In this document: positions 32,048 to 43,000 of the stretch, piece after piece
Position numbering within the stretch: position 1 is the first letter of the stretch
How the letters are laid out: each line of letters opens with the position of its first letter
Assembly: GCF_030505395.1 (NCBI RefSeq)
Contig: NZ_CP130044.1
Coordinates: 1,783,001-1,847,000 of the forward strand
Source: Asticcacaulis sp. ZE23SCel15
GTDB lineage: Bacteria > Pseudomonadota > Alphaproteobacteria > Caulobacterales > Caulobacteraceae
Direction: 5' to 3'
Length of the DNA: 64,000 nt
The notes under the pieces: generated by a model
The model's input: the letters and a program-made list of their open reading frames with translations, nothing else
Databases searched by the model: none
Told to the model about the DNA's origin: nothing
Translations under genes and position numbers: made by a program

Positions 32048-33829
32048 ATGGCTTTCAAGAAGTTTTTAGTAGCGGCAGTGACGGCGGCAGTATTGCCGAC
32101 CTCGGCAATGGCATGGTGGGATGAGGGTTATGCTCATCGCCGTTCGGTGACGCTGAATGCCGGTGTGGTTAAGGGGCTGACGTCTGAGGTCAAGCGCGCG
32201 CCGGTGCTGGTGCGGTTGCACAGCGGGGTGCTTGATTTTACGCAAGTTAAGCCGGACGGCAGCGATCTGCGCTTTGTGGCGGGCGACGACAAGACGCCGC
32301 TGAATTATCACATTGAACGCTTTGATCCTCTGGCCGAGCTGGCGCTGATCTGGGTTGATGTGCCGTCGGTAGCGCCGGGGGCGAACCAGACGATCTGGCT
32401 TTACTACGGCAACGATACAGCCAAGCGGGTATCGGATGCGGGTAAGACCTATGATGGTGAATACAGTCTGGTTCTGAACCTGAGCGAGAACGCGGCGGTG
32501 CCGGTTGATCAGACGGCCAACGCCAATCGCCTGACGGCGGCCAATGCCAAGCCGACGCTGGAAGGCCTGATCGCGGGTGGTCTGAGCCTTAACGCCCAAA
32601 GTCAGGTGCGGGTGGCCCCCAGTGCGTCACTTAATGTTCCGGCGGGCGGCAAGATGACGGTCTCGGCCTGGGTTAAACCGGCGGCCGGTGTGGCCGTGGC
32701 GGGAGATACCGCGCTCTACACCAAGCTGAGTGCGGGTGGGGAGGGGGCACCATCGCGCCTGACCGTCGGGCTTCGCGACGGTGCGCCTTTCGTGCGTCTG
32801 GGCGCCAGTGAGGCGGTCGCGGCAACACCTTTACCGGAAGGCACGTGGGCCCATGTGGCGGTGACGGCCGATGGCGAGACCGTGACGCTGTTTGTCAACG
32901 GTGTCGCGGCGGGGTCGTTTGCGGCGGCCTTACCTGAACTGGGTGGTGAAGAGGTACTCGGTACGATCTCTGGTGTCGCCGGTTTTACGGGTGATGTCGA
33001 TGAGGTCAACCGCGCCAATGCGGCCCGCTCAGCGGCCTATATCGCCTTGCAGGCCCAGTCTCAGGGGCGCTCATCCGGGTTTGCCACCGTGGCGACCGAA
33101 GCCGAAGAGGCTGGTGCCGCCAATCATGATTATATGCGTATTCTGGTCAGCGCCCTGACGCCGGATGCCTGGGCGGTAATTATCCTGCTGACGATCATGT
33201 CGGTGATCTCATGGATCATCATGGTGATGAAGGGGCAGATGTTTGGCCGCACCAACCGGGCCAACCGCAAGTTCCTTGAGATCTATCAGACGGCAACGCG
33301 CGGGCAGGGGGCTCATACGGGCCTGACGAACAAAGATCTGTCGTCTCAGCACCCTCACGCCTCGGTGGCGCGTCTGTTCTCGATCGGTCAGGACGAACTG
33401 CGTCAACGTATGACAGAAGCCAAGGATCTGGGGTCCAAATACGCTATTGCCCCGCAATCGGTAGCGGCTATCCGTTCCGCCCTTGATGCCGGCCATGTGC
33501 GCGAAGAGCAGCGTCTGGCCAAGTGGATGGTTCTTTTGACCATTGCGATCTCCGGCGGTCCGTTCCTGGGCCTTTTGGGGACGGTCTTAGGGGTTATGAT
33601 CACCTTTGCCGGTGTGGCTGCGGCGGGTGAAGTCAACATCACCGCCATTGCACCGGGTATTGCCGCGGCGCTGCTTGCGACGGTGGCGGGCCTTGCGGTC
33701 GCGATCCCGGCCCTGTTTGGCTACAACTATCTGACCAGTCAGCTTGATAATATCTCCGCCGACAATCAGGTGTTTGTCGACGAACTGGAAAAGCGCATCG
33801 CCGAAACCTACCGCAACAGTGACCGGTAA
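32048..33829 (+). CDS. DUF2341/LamG-ExbB fusion: motor protein with a large periplasmic sensor
   Basis: An inner-membrane protein of 593 residues. A signal peptide (residues 1-23) leads into a periplasmic part: a DUF2341 domain (about 40-130; WWDEGYAHRRSVTL, LIWVDVPSVAPGANQTIWLY) and a LamG/concanavalin-like domain (about 160-330; AWVKPA, GTWAHVAVTADGETVTLFVN). A membrane helix at about 375-397 then begins a MotA/TolQ/ExbB proton-channel domain, with further helices near 493-525 and 531-560 and the core motif GPFLGLLGTVLGVMITF. ExbB with ExbD uses the proton gradient to drive TonB. The large binding domains suggest it senses or holds a secreted polymer. exbD follows after 11 bases. Confidence 0.88.
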   Translation: MAFKKFLVAAVTAAVLPTSAMAWWDEGYAHRRSVTLNAGVVKGLTSEVKRAPVLVRLHSGVLDFTQVKPDGSDLRFVAGDDKTPLNYHIERFDPLAELALIWVDVPSVAPGANQTIWLYYGNDTAKRVSDAGKTYDGEYSLVLNLSENAAVPVDQTANANRLTAANAKPTLEGLIAGGLSLNAQSQVRVAPSASLNVPAGGKMTVSAWVKPAAGVAVAGDTALYTKLSAGGEGAPSRLTVGLRDGAPFVRLGASEAVAATPLPEGTWAHVAVTADGETVTLFVNGVAAGSFAAALPELGGEEVLGTISGVAGFTGDVDEVNRANAARSAAYIALQAQSQGRSSGFATVATEAEEAGAANHDYMRILVSALTPDAWAVIILLTIMSVISWIIMVMKGQMFGRTNRANRKFLEIYQTATRGQGAHTGLTNKDLSSQHPHASVARLFSIGQDELRQRMTEAKDLGSKYAIAPQSVAAIRSALDAGHVREEQRLAKWMVLLTIAISGGPFLGLLGTVLGVMITFAGVAAAGEVNITAIAPGIAAALLATVAGLAVAIPALFGYNYLTSQLDNISADNQVFVDELEKRIAETYRNSDR

Positions 33830-33840
33830 GGGGCGCGTTT

Positions 33841-34248
33841 ATGAAACTTCAATCCAAGCGTAAACCCTACGATGATATCAACATTACGCCGATGGTCGAC
33901 CTGACCTTCGTGCTGCTGGTGATCTTCATCCTGATGACGACGGCAGCCATTCAGGGCGTCAAGGTCAACCTGCCTAAGGCGTCAAGCTCGGTCAGTCTGG
34001 CCCAGCCGACCACCAAGGCCATCACGGTCGACAGTGCGGGCCAGATCTATCTCGACACCTTTCCGGTGACCCTGGATGAGCTGGAATCCGAGTTGCGCAC
34101 GCTGAAGTCTGCCACGCCTGAGTTTCCTGTGGTCATCAAGGGGGACCGTGTCTCCCAGTATGGCCGCATCATGGAAGTTCTGGATGTGTGCGGTCGTGTC
34201 GGCATCACCCAGATCGGTCTGGTCAGCGAACGCGTACGGAGTTCGTAA
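33841..34248 (+). CDS. ExbD/TolR-family biopolymer transport protein
   Basis: A protein of 135 residues with a short basic cytoplasmic N-terminus, one membrane helix at about 18-40 and a periplasmic domain. The functionally essential aspartate of the family lies at the start of the helix in NITPMVDLTFVLLVIFILMT. The periplasmic part (VDSAGQIYLDTFPVTLDELE, VVIKGDRVSQYGRIMEVLDV, GITQIGLVSE) is typical. With the upstream ExbB fusion it should form the proton-driven stator, and with the next gene product a complete TonB system dedicated to this operon. Confidence 0.93.
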   Translation: MKLQSKRKPYDDINITPMVDLTFVLLVIFILMTTAAIQGVKVNLPKASSSVSLAQPTTKAITVDSAGQIYLDTFPVTLDELESELRTLKSATPEFPVVIKGDRVSQYGRIMEVLDVCGRVGITQIGLVSERVRSS

Positions 34249-34251
34249 GCC

Positions 34252-34938
34252 ATGATTGAACCTCCCAAGTTCAGGCTGCGGGACAACGTGCCGGTGATCC
34301 TGCTGGGCGTGATCGTGGCTGCCGCCCTGCTTCTGGCAGGCTGGTGGCTGTGGCCCAAGGGTGAGGCTGTGCGCACGGAGCGGGTGATCCAGGAAATTGC
34401 CCTGGCCACCCCGCCGCCGCCGCCGGAGCCCCCCAAGCCGGAAGAAAAGGTTATCGAAGAACCTGAGGAAGTTGCGCCGGTTGAGCAGCCTTCGCCGCAA
34501 CCGCCGTCGCCCACGCCATCTGAAACTCCATCGGACGCACCACCGTCACCTTCCACAGAAGCCGCCGGTCTCGACCGGCTGGCGGATGCGGGATCTGACA
34601 GTTTCCGCCTAAGCTCCGGCAAAGGCGGGGGATTGTTCGGTCGCGGGGGCGGCGGGGGCGGCGGTGACTGGGATGCGGCGGTGGCGCTGCATATCACCCG
34701 GGCTCTGCAACGCGATCCGCGTACCCGCAGTGCCAAGGGCAGTGTCAAGGTGGCGGTCACTATCGATGCAAAGGGCCAGTTCACCTCAGCGCGTTTGTTA
34801 TCCAGTACGGGCGATCCGGAGCTTGATGCGCATATCCGCGCCGTCCTGTCCGAGATCGGTCCCATGAGCCGTGGGCGTCCGCCCGGTGTGAACGGCTCGC
34901 TTAACTTCACTATCAATCTGAAACGATCCGCCGGTTAA
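34252..34938 (+). CDS. TonB-family energy transducer
   Basis: A TonB protein of 228 residues beginning three bases after the exbD stop. The N-terminal cytoplasmic tail and membrane helix (NVPVILLGVIVAAALLLAGW) are followed by a proline/glutamate-rich spacer that can span the periplasm (PPPPPEPPKPEEKVIEEPEE) and a glycine-rich hinge. The C-terminal TonB domain reads AVALHITRALQRDPRTRSAK, then GSVKVAVTIDAKGQFTSARL. It would link the ExbB fusion and ExbD to an outer-membrane client. Since the operon has no TonB-dependent receptor, the client may be the TpsB pore, the porin or the STN domain of TpsA; this is inference. Confidence 0.88.
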   Translation: MIEPPKFRLRDNVPVILLGVIVAAALLLAGWWLWPKGEAVRTERVIQEIALATPPPPPEPPKPEEKVIEEPEEVAPVEQPSPQPPSPTPSETPSDAPPSPSTEAAGLDRLADAGSDSFRLSSGKGGGLFGRGGGGGGGDWDAAVALHITRALQRDPRTRSAKGSVKVAVTIDAKGQFTSARLLSSTGDPELDAHIRAVLSEIGPMSRGRPPGVNGSLNFTINLKRSAG

Positions 34939-34965
34939 GCCGCGCGACTTAAAGGAAACCTGACC

Positions 34966-36519
34966 ATGTCTCTTCGTACCTCCCTTTTTGCCGGCAGCGC
35001 CTTGCTCCTGTCGCTGGCGGTCACCACACCGGCTCTGGCGCAGTCCAGCGATGTCGGCATTGAAATCCTGCAATTGCTGGTCGATGAGGGAGTTATTCCT
35101 CATGCCAAGGCTCAGGAGATCCTGACCAAGGCCCGTCAGGCCGATGCCGCCAAGCGTGAGGCTGAGGCCGCCAAGACCACCTCCACGACCATTGACGTGG
35201 CTTATGTGCCGGAAACCGTACGGGCGCAGATCAAGGCTGAGGTCAAGCAAGAGGTTGTGGCACAAGCCAAGTCCGAGGGCTGGGTCGCGCCGAACACCCT
35301 GCCGGACTGGGTGGACAGCATTAAGATCAGCGGCGACTTCCGCGCCCGTTTCCAGAACGAAGACTTCCCGACCTCGGTCATCACAAACGGTATCGTGGTC
35401 GAAGGCAACCCGCCGGTGTTCCCGAACGCCGCCGCCATCAACCGGGCCGGTGGCGTCAATATCGCTGACGGCTTCCCCTTGCTGAACTCAACCATCGATC
35501 GCCGCCGTTCCAACTACCGCGCCCGCCTCAAGTTCGAGGCTGATATCAATGATAAGGTGTCGGTGGGTTTACGTCTGGCGTCGGGTAATGACAACAACCC
35601 GGTGAGCACCAACACCAGCTTTGGCGACTACTTCTCCAAAGATGAGATCTGGATCGATCAGGCCTATGTCAATGTCAAGCCGATCAAGGGCCTGACCCTG
35701 ACGGCGGGCCGGATGCCTAATCCATTTTATTCGACCGATCTGGTTTGGGATACGGACATCAATCTTGAAGGTCTGGCGATCTCGGCCGACCATGGGTTCA
35801 ACGACAGCTTTAAGATTTTCGGCACGGCGGCGGTTCTGCCGTTGCAGGAACGCGAAATCTACGACGACAGCTATCTCTATGCCGCTCAGGCCGGGGTCGG
35901 CGGTACGTTTGCCAGCCAGTTCGGATATAAGGCCGCGCTCAGCTATTACGACTTCAGCAATATCCAGAGCACGGTCAATGCGCCAAACTCGCGCCTGACC
36001 GACTGGTCCGCGCCGAAGTACCTGTCCAAGGGCAACTCACTGGTCAATCTGCGTACCGATGGCACGACTTTCCTCGCGGGTCTGGCCTCCAAATATGAAC
36101 TGATGGCGTTTACCGGTCACCTCACTTACGGCACGGGCCCACGTCAGTACCGCCTCTCCGGCGAAGTGGTCAAAAACCAGGGTCACGACACGGCGGAACT
36201 GCTGGCCCTGGGCCTGCAGAACTCCGGCGATACTGGCTATCAGATCCGCTTTGACGCCGGTTATCCGGTGATCACCGAGCGTAACCAGTGGCGGGTGGCG
36301 GCAGCCTTCAAGCATGTCGAAGCCGATGCGGTTCTGGACGTGTTTACCAACTCCGACTTCGGCCTCGGCGGCACCGACAGCGAAGGCTACATCCTTGAAG
36401 GGGAATACGGTGTCTACAAAAACTCAAGCGTGAGCGCGACCTGGTTGTCGTCGGACTCGATCGACGGCCTGCCGTTCTCGGTCGATGTCCTGCAACTCAA
36501 CTTCAACACCCGTTTTTAA
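34966..36519 (+). CDS. putative outer-membrane porin
   Basis: An outer-membrane protein of 517 residues with a signal peptide (ending TPALAQ). A short helical region follows (residues about 30-110; DVGIEILQLLVDEGVIPHAK, AKRE and KAEVKQEVVAQAK), perhaps a periplasmic coiled coil that binds peptidoglycan or the next gene product. A barrel follows (IKISGDFRARFQNEDFPTS, RARLKFEADINDKVSVGLRL, KGLTLTAGRMPNPFYSTDLV), ending on phenylalanine in LNFNTRF. It fits the putative porin family (Porin_5-like). It sits between tonB and the coiled-coil gene, so it is made with the secretion system and may be a surface anchor or assembly partner rather than a nutrient pore. Confidence 0.82.
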   Translation: MSLRTSLFAGSALLLSLAVTTPALAQSSDVGIEILQLLVDEGVIPHAKAQEILTKARQADAAKREAEAAKTTSTTIDVAYVPETVRAQIKAEVKQEVVAQAKSEGWVAPNTLPDWVDSIKISGDFRARFQNEDFPTSVITNGIVVEGNPPVFPNAAAINRAGGVNIADGFPLLNSTIDRRRSNYRARLKFEADINDKVSVGLRLASGNDNNPVSTNTSFGDYFSKDEIWIDQAYVNVKPIKGLTLTAGRMPNPFYSTDLVWDTDINLEGLAISADHGFNDSFKIFGTAAVLPLQEREIYDDSYLYAAQAGVGGTFASQFGYKAALSYYDFSNIQSTVNAPNSRLTDWSAPKYLSKGNSLVNLRTDGTTFLAGLASKYELMAFTGHLTYGTGPRQYRLSGEVVKNQGHDTAELLALGLQNSGDTGYQIRFDAGYPVITERNQWRVAAAFKHVEADAVLDVFTNSDFGLGGTDSEGYILEGEYGVYKNSSVSATWLSSDSIDGLPFSVDVLQLNFNTRF

Positions 36520-36531
36520 GGAGGGATGACC

Positions 36532-37005
36532 ATGACCTTTCTCTCCAAACTCTTTGTGATGTCTTCGGCTCTGGCCGTGATCTCAGGTGCGCCGGTTTAT
36601 GCTCAAACCGCCGCTAAGGCCCCGGTTCAGGTCGATTCCAAGGCGCGGATGACCCAGCTTGAGGCCGATCTGCACCAGCAAACCACGATCGCCCAAAATG
36701 CCCGTCAGGAAGTCGAGCGCCTGCGGGCGGAGTTGGCTCTCAAGGACGAACTGATAGCCCTTGGGGTTCAGCGCAATGCCGAGCTTTACGCCATCGCGTC
36801 TGAGATCGCCGACAAGGGTCTGAGCAAGCGCTCGTTAGAGCCTTTCGTTCAGGCCAGTCGCGTCAAGATGGAAAACCTCAAGCAGTCCTATGAGGATCGT
36901 CTGCGCGCAGCCCGCGTCTACGACACCACCCTTGCGCCCAGCGTTCAGGCGCGCATGGAACAGGATCTGGCCAAGCCCAAAACAGATGGCGCGGGTACTC
37001 AGTAA
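36532..37005 (+). CDS. periplasmic coiled-coil protein of the secretion operon
   Basis: A secreted protein of 157 residues with no family recognised. A signal peptide (ending APVYAQ) is followed by a nearly continuous heptad-like helix (MTQLEADLHQQTTIAQNARQ, EVERLRAELALKDELIAL) and a second helical part (KRSLEPFVQASRVKMENLKQ). It looks like an elongated periplasmic spacer or chaperone, comparable in style to Skp or adaptor proteins. An in-frame ATG at 36526 is too close to AGGAGG (36519-36524); ATG 36532 has proper spacing. It directly precedes the giant exoprotein gene, so a role in its handling is likely but not shown. Confidence 0.75.
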   Translation: MTFLSKLFVMSSALAVISGAPVYAQTAAKAPVQVDSKARMTQLEADLHQQTTIAQNARQEVERLRAELALKDELIALGVQRNAELYAIASEIADKGLSKRSLEPFVQASRVKMENLKQSYEDRLRAARVYDTTLAPSVQARMEQDLAKPKTDGAGTQ

Positions 37006-37062
37006 CCGCGCTGCTACCCCTGATATGTTCGCCATATAATTTTTGATTACAGGAAGTCTTCC

Positions 37063-40000
37063 ATGTCCCGCATCGCCGCCTCCGCCCGTACCGGTCTGAC
37101 CGGTTCACGCCGGCTTAAAGCCAGCGCCAGCCTGATGGTTCTGGCTCTGGCCGCCAGCGTTTCGTCCACCAGTGTCTCGCCCGCCCTTGCCGCGGAACCC
37201 TTTGCCAACATGGTGGGCATCCAGGCCGGACGTATCATCGGCACCGGGCCAAACGCGCAGGTCGCTCAGTGGACTGGGGCCAACGCCCCGGTTATCGGCA
37301 CGGACGTGGACGGTCGGGCGCTGATGACCATTCAGCAGACCCAGGCCAAGGCCCTGCTCGACTGGGAAGACTTCCGTCTGCAAACCAACGAAGTGCTTGA
37401 GTTCCAGCAGCAGTCGGCCGACTGGATCGCCGTTAACCGCGTCCACGGTAATCAGGCCGCCGAAATCAACGGCGAAATCAGGGCCATCGGTAAGGTCTTC
37501 GTCCTAAACGACAACGGCGTCCTCATCGGCAAAGACGCCAAGATCAACACCCGCACCCTCGTCACCGGTCAGGGCATCTCCGACGTCCTGATCGACGGTA
37601 AGACCACAACCCTTGTCCAGTCCAAAGAAAAAGCCATCCTCGACTGGTCCGACATGTCCTTGCAGGCCGGTGAAGTCCTCAAGTTCCAGCAACAAAAAAC
37701 AGATTGGGTCGCCCTCAACAGATCTTACAATGTCAACAAAACCGTTCTTGCCGGTGATGTCAAAGCCGATGGCCACATCTATCTGGTTGCGCCACGCGGC
37801 CTCGTGGTTGACGGCAAAATCAACGCTCAGCAGGTTGTGCTCTCGTCGCTGTTCATGCGTAACGACCAGTTCTTAGGTGACCCTGATCAGAACTCGGCAA
37901 CCGGCGGGTTGATTTCCTATACCCGCCGCCAAGAGCAGGGTGGGATCATGAATCCGACCTTTACCAATACCCGCTTTGCCGGGTGGGGCCTCAATCCGAA
38001 CGGAGAAGGCTACAATCCGCTAGGGTGGAAAGACGCGATTGTAGGGCTTGGTGATAACCAATACGGCTTTAATGCCCCCTACTACAAGCTGATGAATGGC
38101 GGTCCCGAAATCGTCGATGCCAATGACCCGCTGAAGTACAATGTCACCATCGGTAAGACCGGCTCAGTCACAACGGGCAAGTTCGGCAAGGTCATGTTGT
38201 TTGGTCCAAAGGTCACCAATTTTGGCCAGATTAACATACAGGACGAAGGCCAGGTCATTATGGCCGCCGGTGAAAACGTCTGGCTGCAACCGGCCGGCAG
38301 CGGGATGCTGGCCGCCGGTAATGGCCGGCTCGATGCCTATGTGGGGGCTTTATATCCCTTGGGCAATTCGCTTGGGTTTACGTCGTGGGACAAACCGCCG
38401 CAAAGAGCGAACACCGAAGAATGGCGCGCCTTTTACTCTCTTCTTTTGGGTCGCAATGTCGCACTGAACGAAAACCTCAGCACCGCCGATCACACTAAGA
38501 TTTGGTCCGGTGGCTATGTCTTTAACGGCACGCAATATGTTTATAATCCAAGCCTGATTGAGACCTATATTCATACTATTGAGGCTGAGCGCGCGCAAAC
38601 CTATACCGCGCGCAACGAGGGCATAATCAGCTCCAAGCGTGGTGGCAGCGTGGTGATGCGCGGCCTGAATCTGGAGCAAATGGGGGCCATCGATATGACC
38701 TCCACAGCCCTGTTCCGTAGCGATATCAGCCTGTTCGCGTCGGTTTGGGATTGGCGTGGGGGACCTGGTACGGAATCTGACAATCGCGCCACCGCAGTCC
38801 CCGGCCACGGTACGGTCGTGTTCGGCAAGGGCAGCCTGACCCAGATCACGCCGGACCTCGATTCCACCGACGCTATTCCGGTTTCGTCCGGCGCCCAAAG
38901 CGTTGGCCAGATCAAGATCAACGCTCGCAGCGTCCACATGCAGGAAGATTCGATCATTCACATGCCTAGCGGCAATATGAATGTTCTGCTCGATGCCGGG
39001 GCTCACATCTTTGATAACAATCTCGGCGCGGGGTCCAATCAGGGCAACGAGGACGGCACGCGCTTCTTGATGGAGCGCGGGGCGACCATCGATTTGTCGG
39101 GCTGGGAAACCACGCTTGAGATGGGCTACCATCAGGTAACGGGTAAGCTTTATGCTGCGCAACTGGCGGACTCGCCGCTGCAACGCGATGGCGCGCTGTA
39201 TCGTCAGGAAATCTCCGTCGATCGCCGCTATGGCACCAATCTGGCCAACTGGCAGGGCCTTGATAATTTGTCACAAGGCACGCTGGGTCAGTTCCTGACC
39301 AATGGCGGCACGCTGAACATGGATATCGGCGATGACTTCATTATGAAGTCGGGCTCCGTCATCGACGTATCCGGCGGGGTGACGACCTATAAGGACGGCT
39401 ATGTCTATACGACCTTGTTGCGTCGTCTGGATGGCTCGATCATTGATATCCGCGAAGCTGACCCGGATGAGCTCTACATGGGGTTGGCCAATCAATGGAC
39501 GGTTTACGATACCAAGTGGGGCAAGCAAACCACCTACAATATTCCGCTAATGACGGCGACCCAAGGGCGGTTCGAGACCAGCTACCAGCACGGCGGCAAA
39601 GGCGGTACGGTTGACATTATGGCTCCTGACAGCGTGCTGCAGGGTACGCTGAAAGGCGAAACCGTTACGGGCCGTTATCAGCGTCAGGCGGGCACCATAC
39701 CGACCGGCGGGGCGTTTATCCTTAATAATGCCGGTGAATCCGAAGGCGAATACGTCAGCAACAATATCCTGATTACGGCGCGCGAAACGGCACTTAACGC
39801 CAATTTCGGCTTTACTGATAAGCTGAGCGACACCTATGGCGAGCTGTTCGGAGTGGAATTTGATCGCGAAACCGATCCGATCAGCAGCGATAAGATACAT
39901 AGTGACAACACCACTCTGGTGTCGGCAGACTTTTTCAACCGTTCCACTATGGGCAGCTATGCCCTTAATCAGGTCGGGGTTTACGGTGATCATATCGCCG

Positions 40001-43000
40001 TTCAGGTTGAAGAGGGTGTGAACCTGAACCTGAAAAACGGTGCTTCGTTTAGTCTGGCGGCGGATCAGCGCATCGAGTTTTTGGGTTCCATCCGCACCGA
40101 AGGCGGTGACGTATCCTTAGGCGGTATGGGCTTGACCTTGGGCGGTAGCACCAAGATCGACACGCGCGGGTCATGGTACAGTGATTACGAAATCGATCAG
40201 TATATAGCCCTTGATACCCTGCCGCGTATCCATGGCGGGGACATCACGCTGTCGGCCAACGGCGATATTTTGAATAATGCCGATAATGTCGGACTGGTGC
40301 TGCCGGACACGGTCGTGCTGGATATGAGCGGCGGCGCGTGGGTAGAGCGCAGCGGTAAACTCAATGGTGGCAAGGGGGGGAATCTCACTATCAATGCCCT
40401 GTTGGCTGAGAAGGATGAACTGGATCTTAGCGGCTTATCCAATGCGCGGGCTTACGGTCTGGGCGGCAATGGCGCGTTCAGCTTACGTTCCGGCGATGAT
40501 ATCATCATCGGGGCGGCGCTACCTGTTGCCGATGAGGAGGCAATCGGTCGGCCACCGCTTTTGTTTACACCGGATTTCTTTGAAAACAGCGGGTTCTCGG
40601 CGATCAATCTGATCGGTAAGTCGGTCGAACTGATGGACGGTGTGCAGGTTCACGCCACCAGTGCGTCACTTCAACTGAAAGAGCCGGCACCGCTTAGCGG
40701 TAAGCCGCCCGCATTCTGGGCACCGTCGGGTACCGATATCTATGATGTCGCCGAAGCCCGCTACTTGGCGCCTGAATTACGCAGTCCGTCCCTGCGTCGC
40801 GGCATGACCATCAACCTCAGCGCTCAGGGCGTCACGACGGGGGCCGCCCTCGGCGACGTCCGCATCGGTGAAGGCAGTCTGCTGGCCACGGAGGTGGGCG
40901 GCAAGATTTCTCTGCGCGGCAATACAACGGTCGCCGGGACCATTTTGGCACCTGCTGGCGCGATTAGTCTGGCATCAGATACGGCAACCGGTAACTTTGT
41001 TCATGTGACGGACACCGGCAGTCTTCTGGCGCCGGGTGTGGCGCTGATCACCTCACGCAATGTCGTGGCAGGCCGTGAGCTGATTGGTGGTGAGATTTAT
41101 GATGGCGGCAAGATCACGCTGACCGCCAATGAGATCAAGCTCGACAAAGGCTCAAAGCTGGATGTGTCAGGTACGTCAGCGACCTTCGATCTTCAGGACA
41201 GCAACCGCACAGGGGTTTATGTCCCGGTGACGCTCGCCTCCAATGGCGGTTCTGTCGAAGTCGAGGGCCAACGTCTGGCGATCAATGACACGGCCTATAA
41301 GGCTAATGCCGGCGGCGCAGGTGCCCGCGGCGGCAGCCTGACGCTGAACTGGACCGTTCAGATGGGCGGCGGCGGCACGCCTGGCGGCTATACGCCGGCG
41401 CAGGTGCTTGAGCAACTGGAACAGTATGTCGAGTGGGGCTATGTCACCGACAAAGACTTTAATCCGATCACCAGCCTCTACGGCATCGATCTGAGCACGA
41501 TTGCCTGGGAATATGTTGTCGGGCCGCTCGATTTCCCACCAGGCTACATACTCAATAACCGGGCTGAGGTCGTCGCCCTGTTTAATGCCTATGGTGCGGC
41601 CGCCGCCGGACCGGCGCCGATGCTGATCATTGGTGAGGCGTTCTCAAGTGGTGGCGGTAGCGGGCCGGATATTCCGAATGCACTGGTAGAACTGTTTACG
41701 CTGGCGGGCTATTCGCCACCACCGCCGTCAACCGAAGCGCCGATCGTCACCACCTTGTCTCCGGATAAGATTGCGGCAGGTGGCTTCTCGGCCCTGACCA
41801 TTAATGCCTCTCCGGGTGTTGTGTTTAACGGCGATGTCAATCTGGGCGGTAAAAAAGCTGACGGCTCCTATATCTTTGATACCCTCAACATCAACGCCAG
41901 CCAGATTGTCGGCAACACTGGCTCAACTGTGCGTCTTGAAGCGGGTCTCGTAGGTTTGGGACAGAACGAGACCATTCTGCCCACGTCGGGCTATGGATCG
42001 CTGCTAGGCATAGACCCTGCCGGTCAGGGCACGACCATTACCGTATCAGCGGGCACCCTGCTTCAGGTCGGCAATGCCAGCTTCCATGGCTTTGAGGATA
42101 CCCGTCTGAATTCCGGTGGCGATATTCGTTTCGCAGGCATCAGGCTTGCGCCAAATCAGGCCCCTGCGGGATCTTTGTACTCGGCCGGAAAGCTGACGCT
42201 TAAGGCTGATCAGGTCTATGCCGGTACGGGCCGTATTTTCTCGGTAACCTCCGATACGGCTATTGAAATTCTGGCTCAGGATGACGGCGGGCTGATCAAT
42301 GACAGCCCTTATGAAGCGGCCGCTAAACTCACCCTCAAAGCGCCGACCATCATTCAGGGCGGCACATTGCGCTCGCCCTTGGGCACCCTGACCCTTGAGG
42401 CCTATGATAATGGCACGCAAGGATCGGGCGACCTGATCTTCAAGGCAGGTAGCCTGACCTCGGTTTCCGGTGACGGCAAGTCGATCCCTTATGGCTATAC
42501 GGCCAACGGCGATACCTGGACCGATCCGTTTACCGGTCTTGAACTGACCAACCTGCCGACCAAGGCGCTGAACCTGACCGCAGATAAGGTCGATCTTCAA
42601 GCCGGATCTGAGATTGATGTCTCCGGTGGCGGTGATCTGTTTGCCCGCGAATTCGTTCCCGGTGTTAACGGTACGCTTGACTGGCTGACCGGCTATCGCG
42701 ACGTCGATTATAATTGGGTCACAGACCCCGGCAGTATCTATGCGGTCATCCCTGATTTTGAAGGCAATATAGCGCCGCTGGGTTTCGGCTCATCACAGAT
42801 CGGCGCGGGCGACAAGGTTTACCTGTCCGGCGGTTCCGGCCTCAAGGCGGGCTACTACACCCTGTTGCCGGCGGAATATGCGCTCATGCCGGGTGCTTAC
42901 CGTGTCACGGCGCAGCATCGCTATAGCGACAGCTTCGTCGATGCCAGCCTGGGCACCAGCCGGTCGTTGACGGATGGTTCATCCGTTCAGGCGGGTTATG

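Noticed and set aside
38350..39183. Long minus-strand open frame (277 codons) opposite the giant exoprotein gene
   Set aside because: It is antisense to an intact, strongly supported gene, shows no domain or ribosome-binding site, and fits the open antisense frames expected in GC-rich DNA. The same holds for other antisense frames across 37100-49600.
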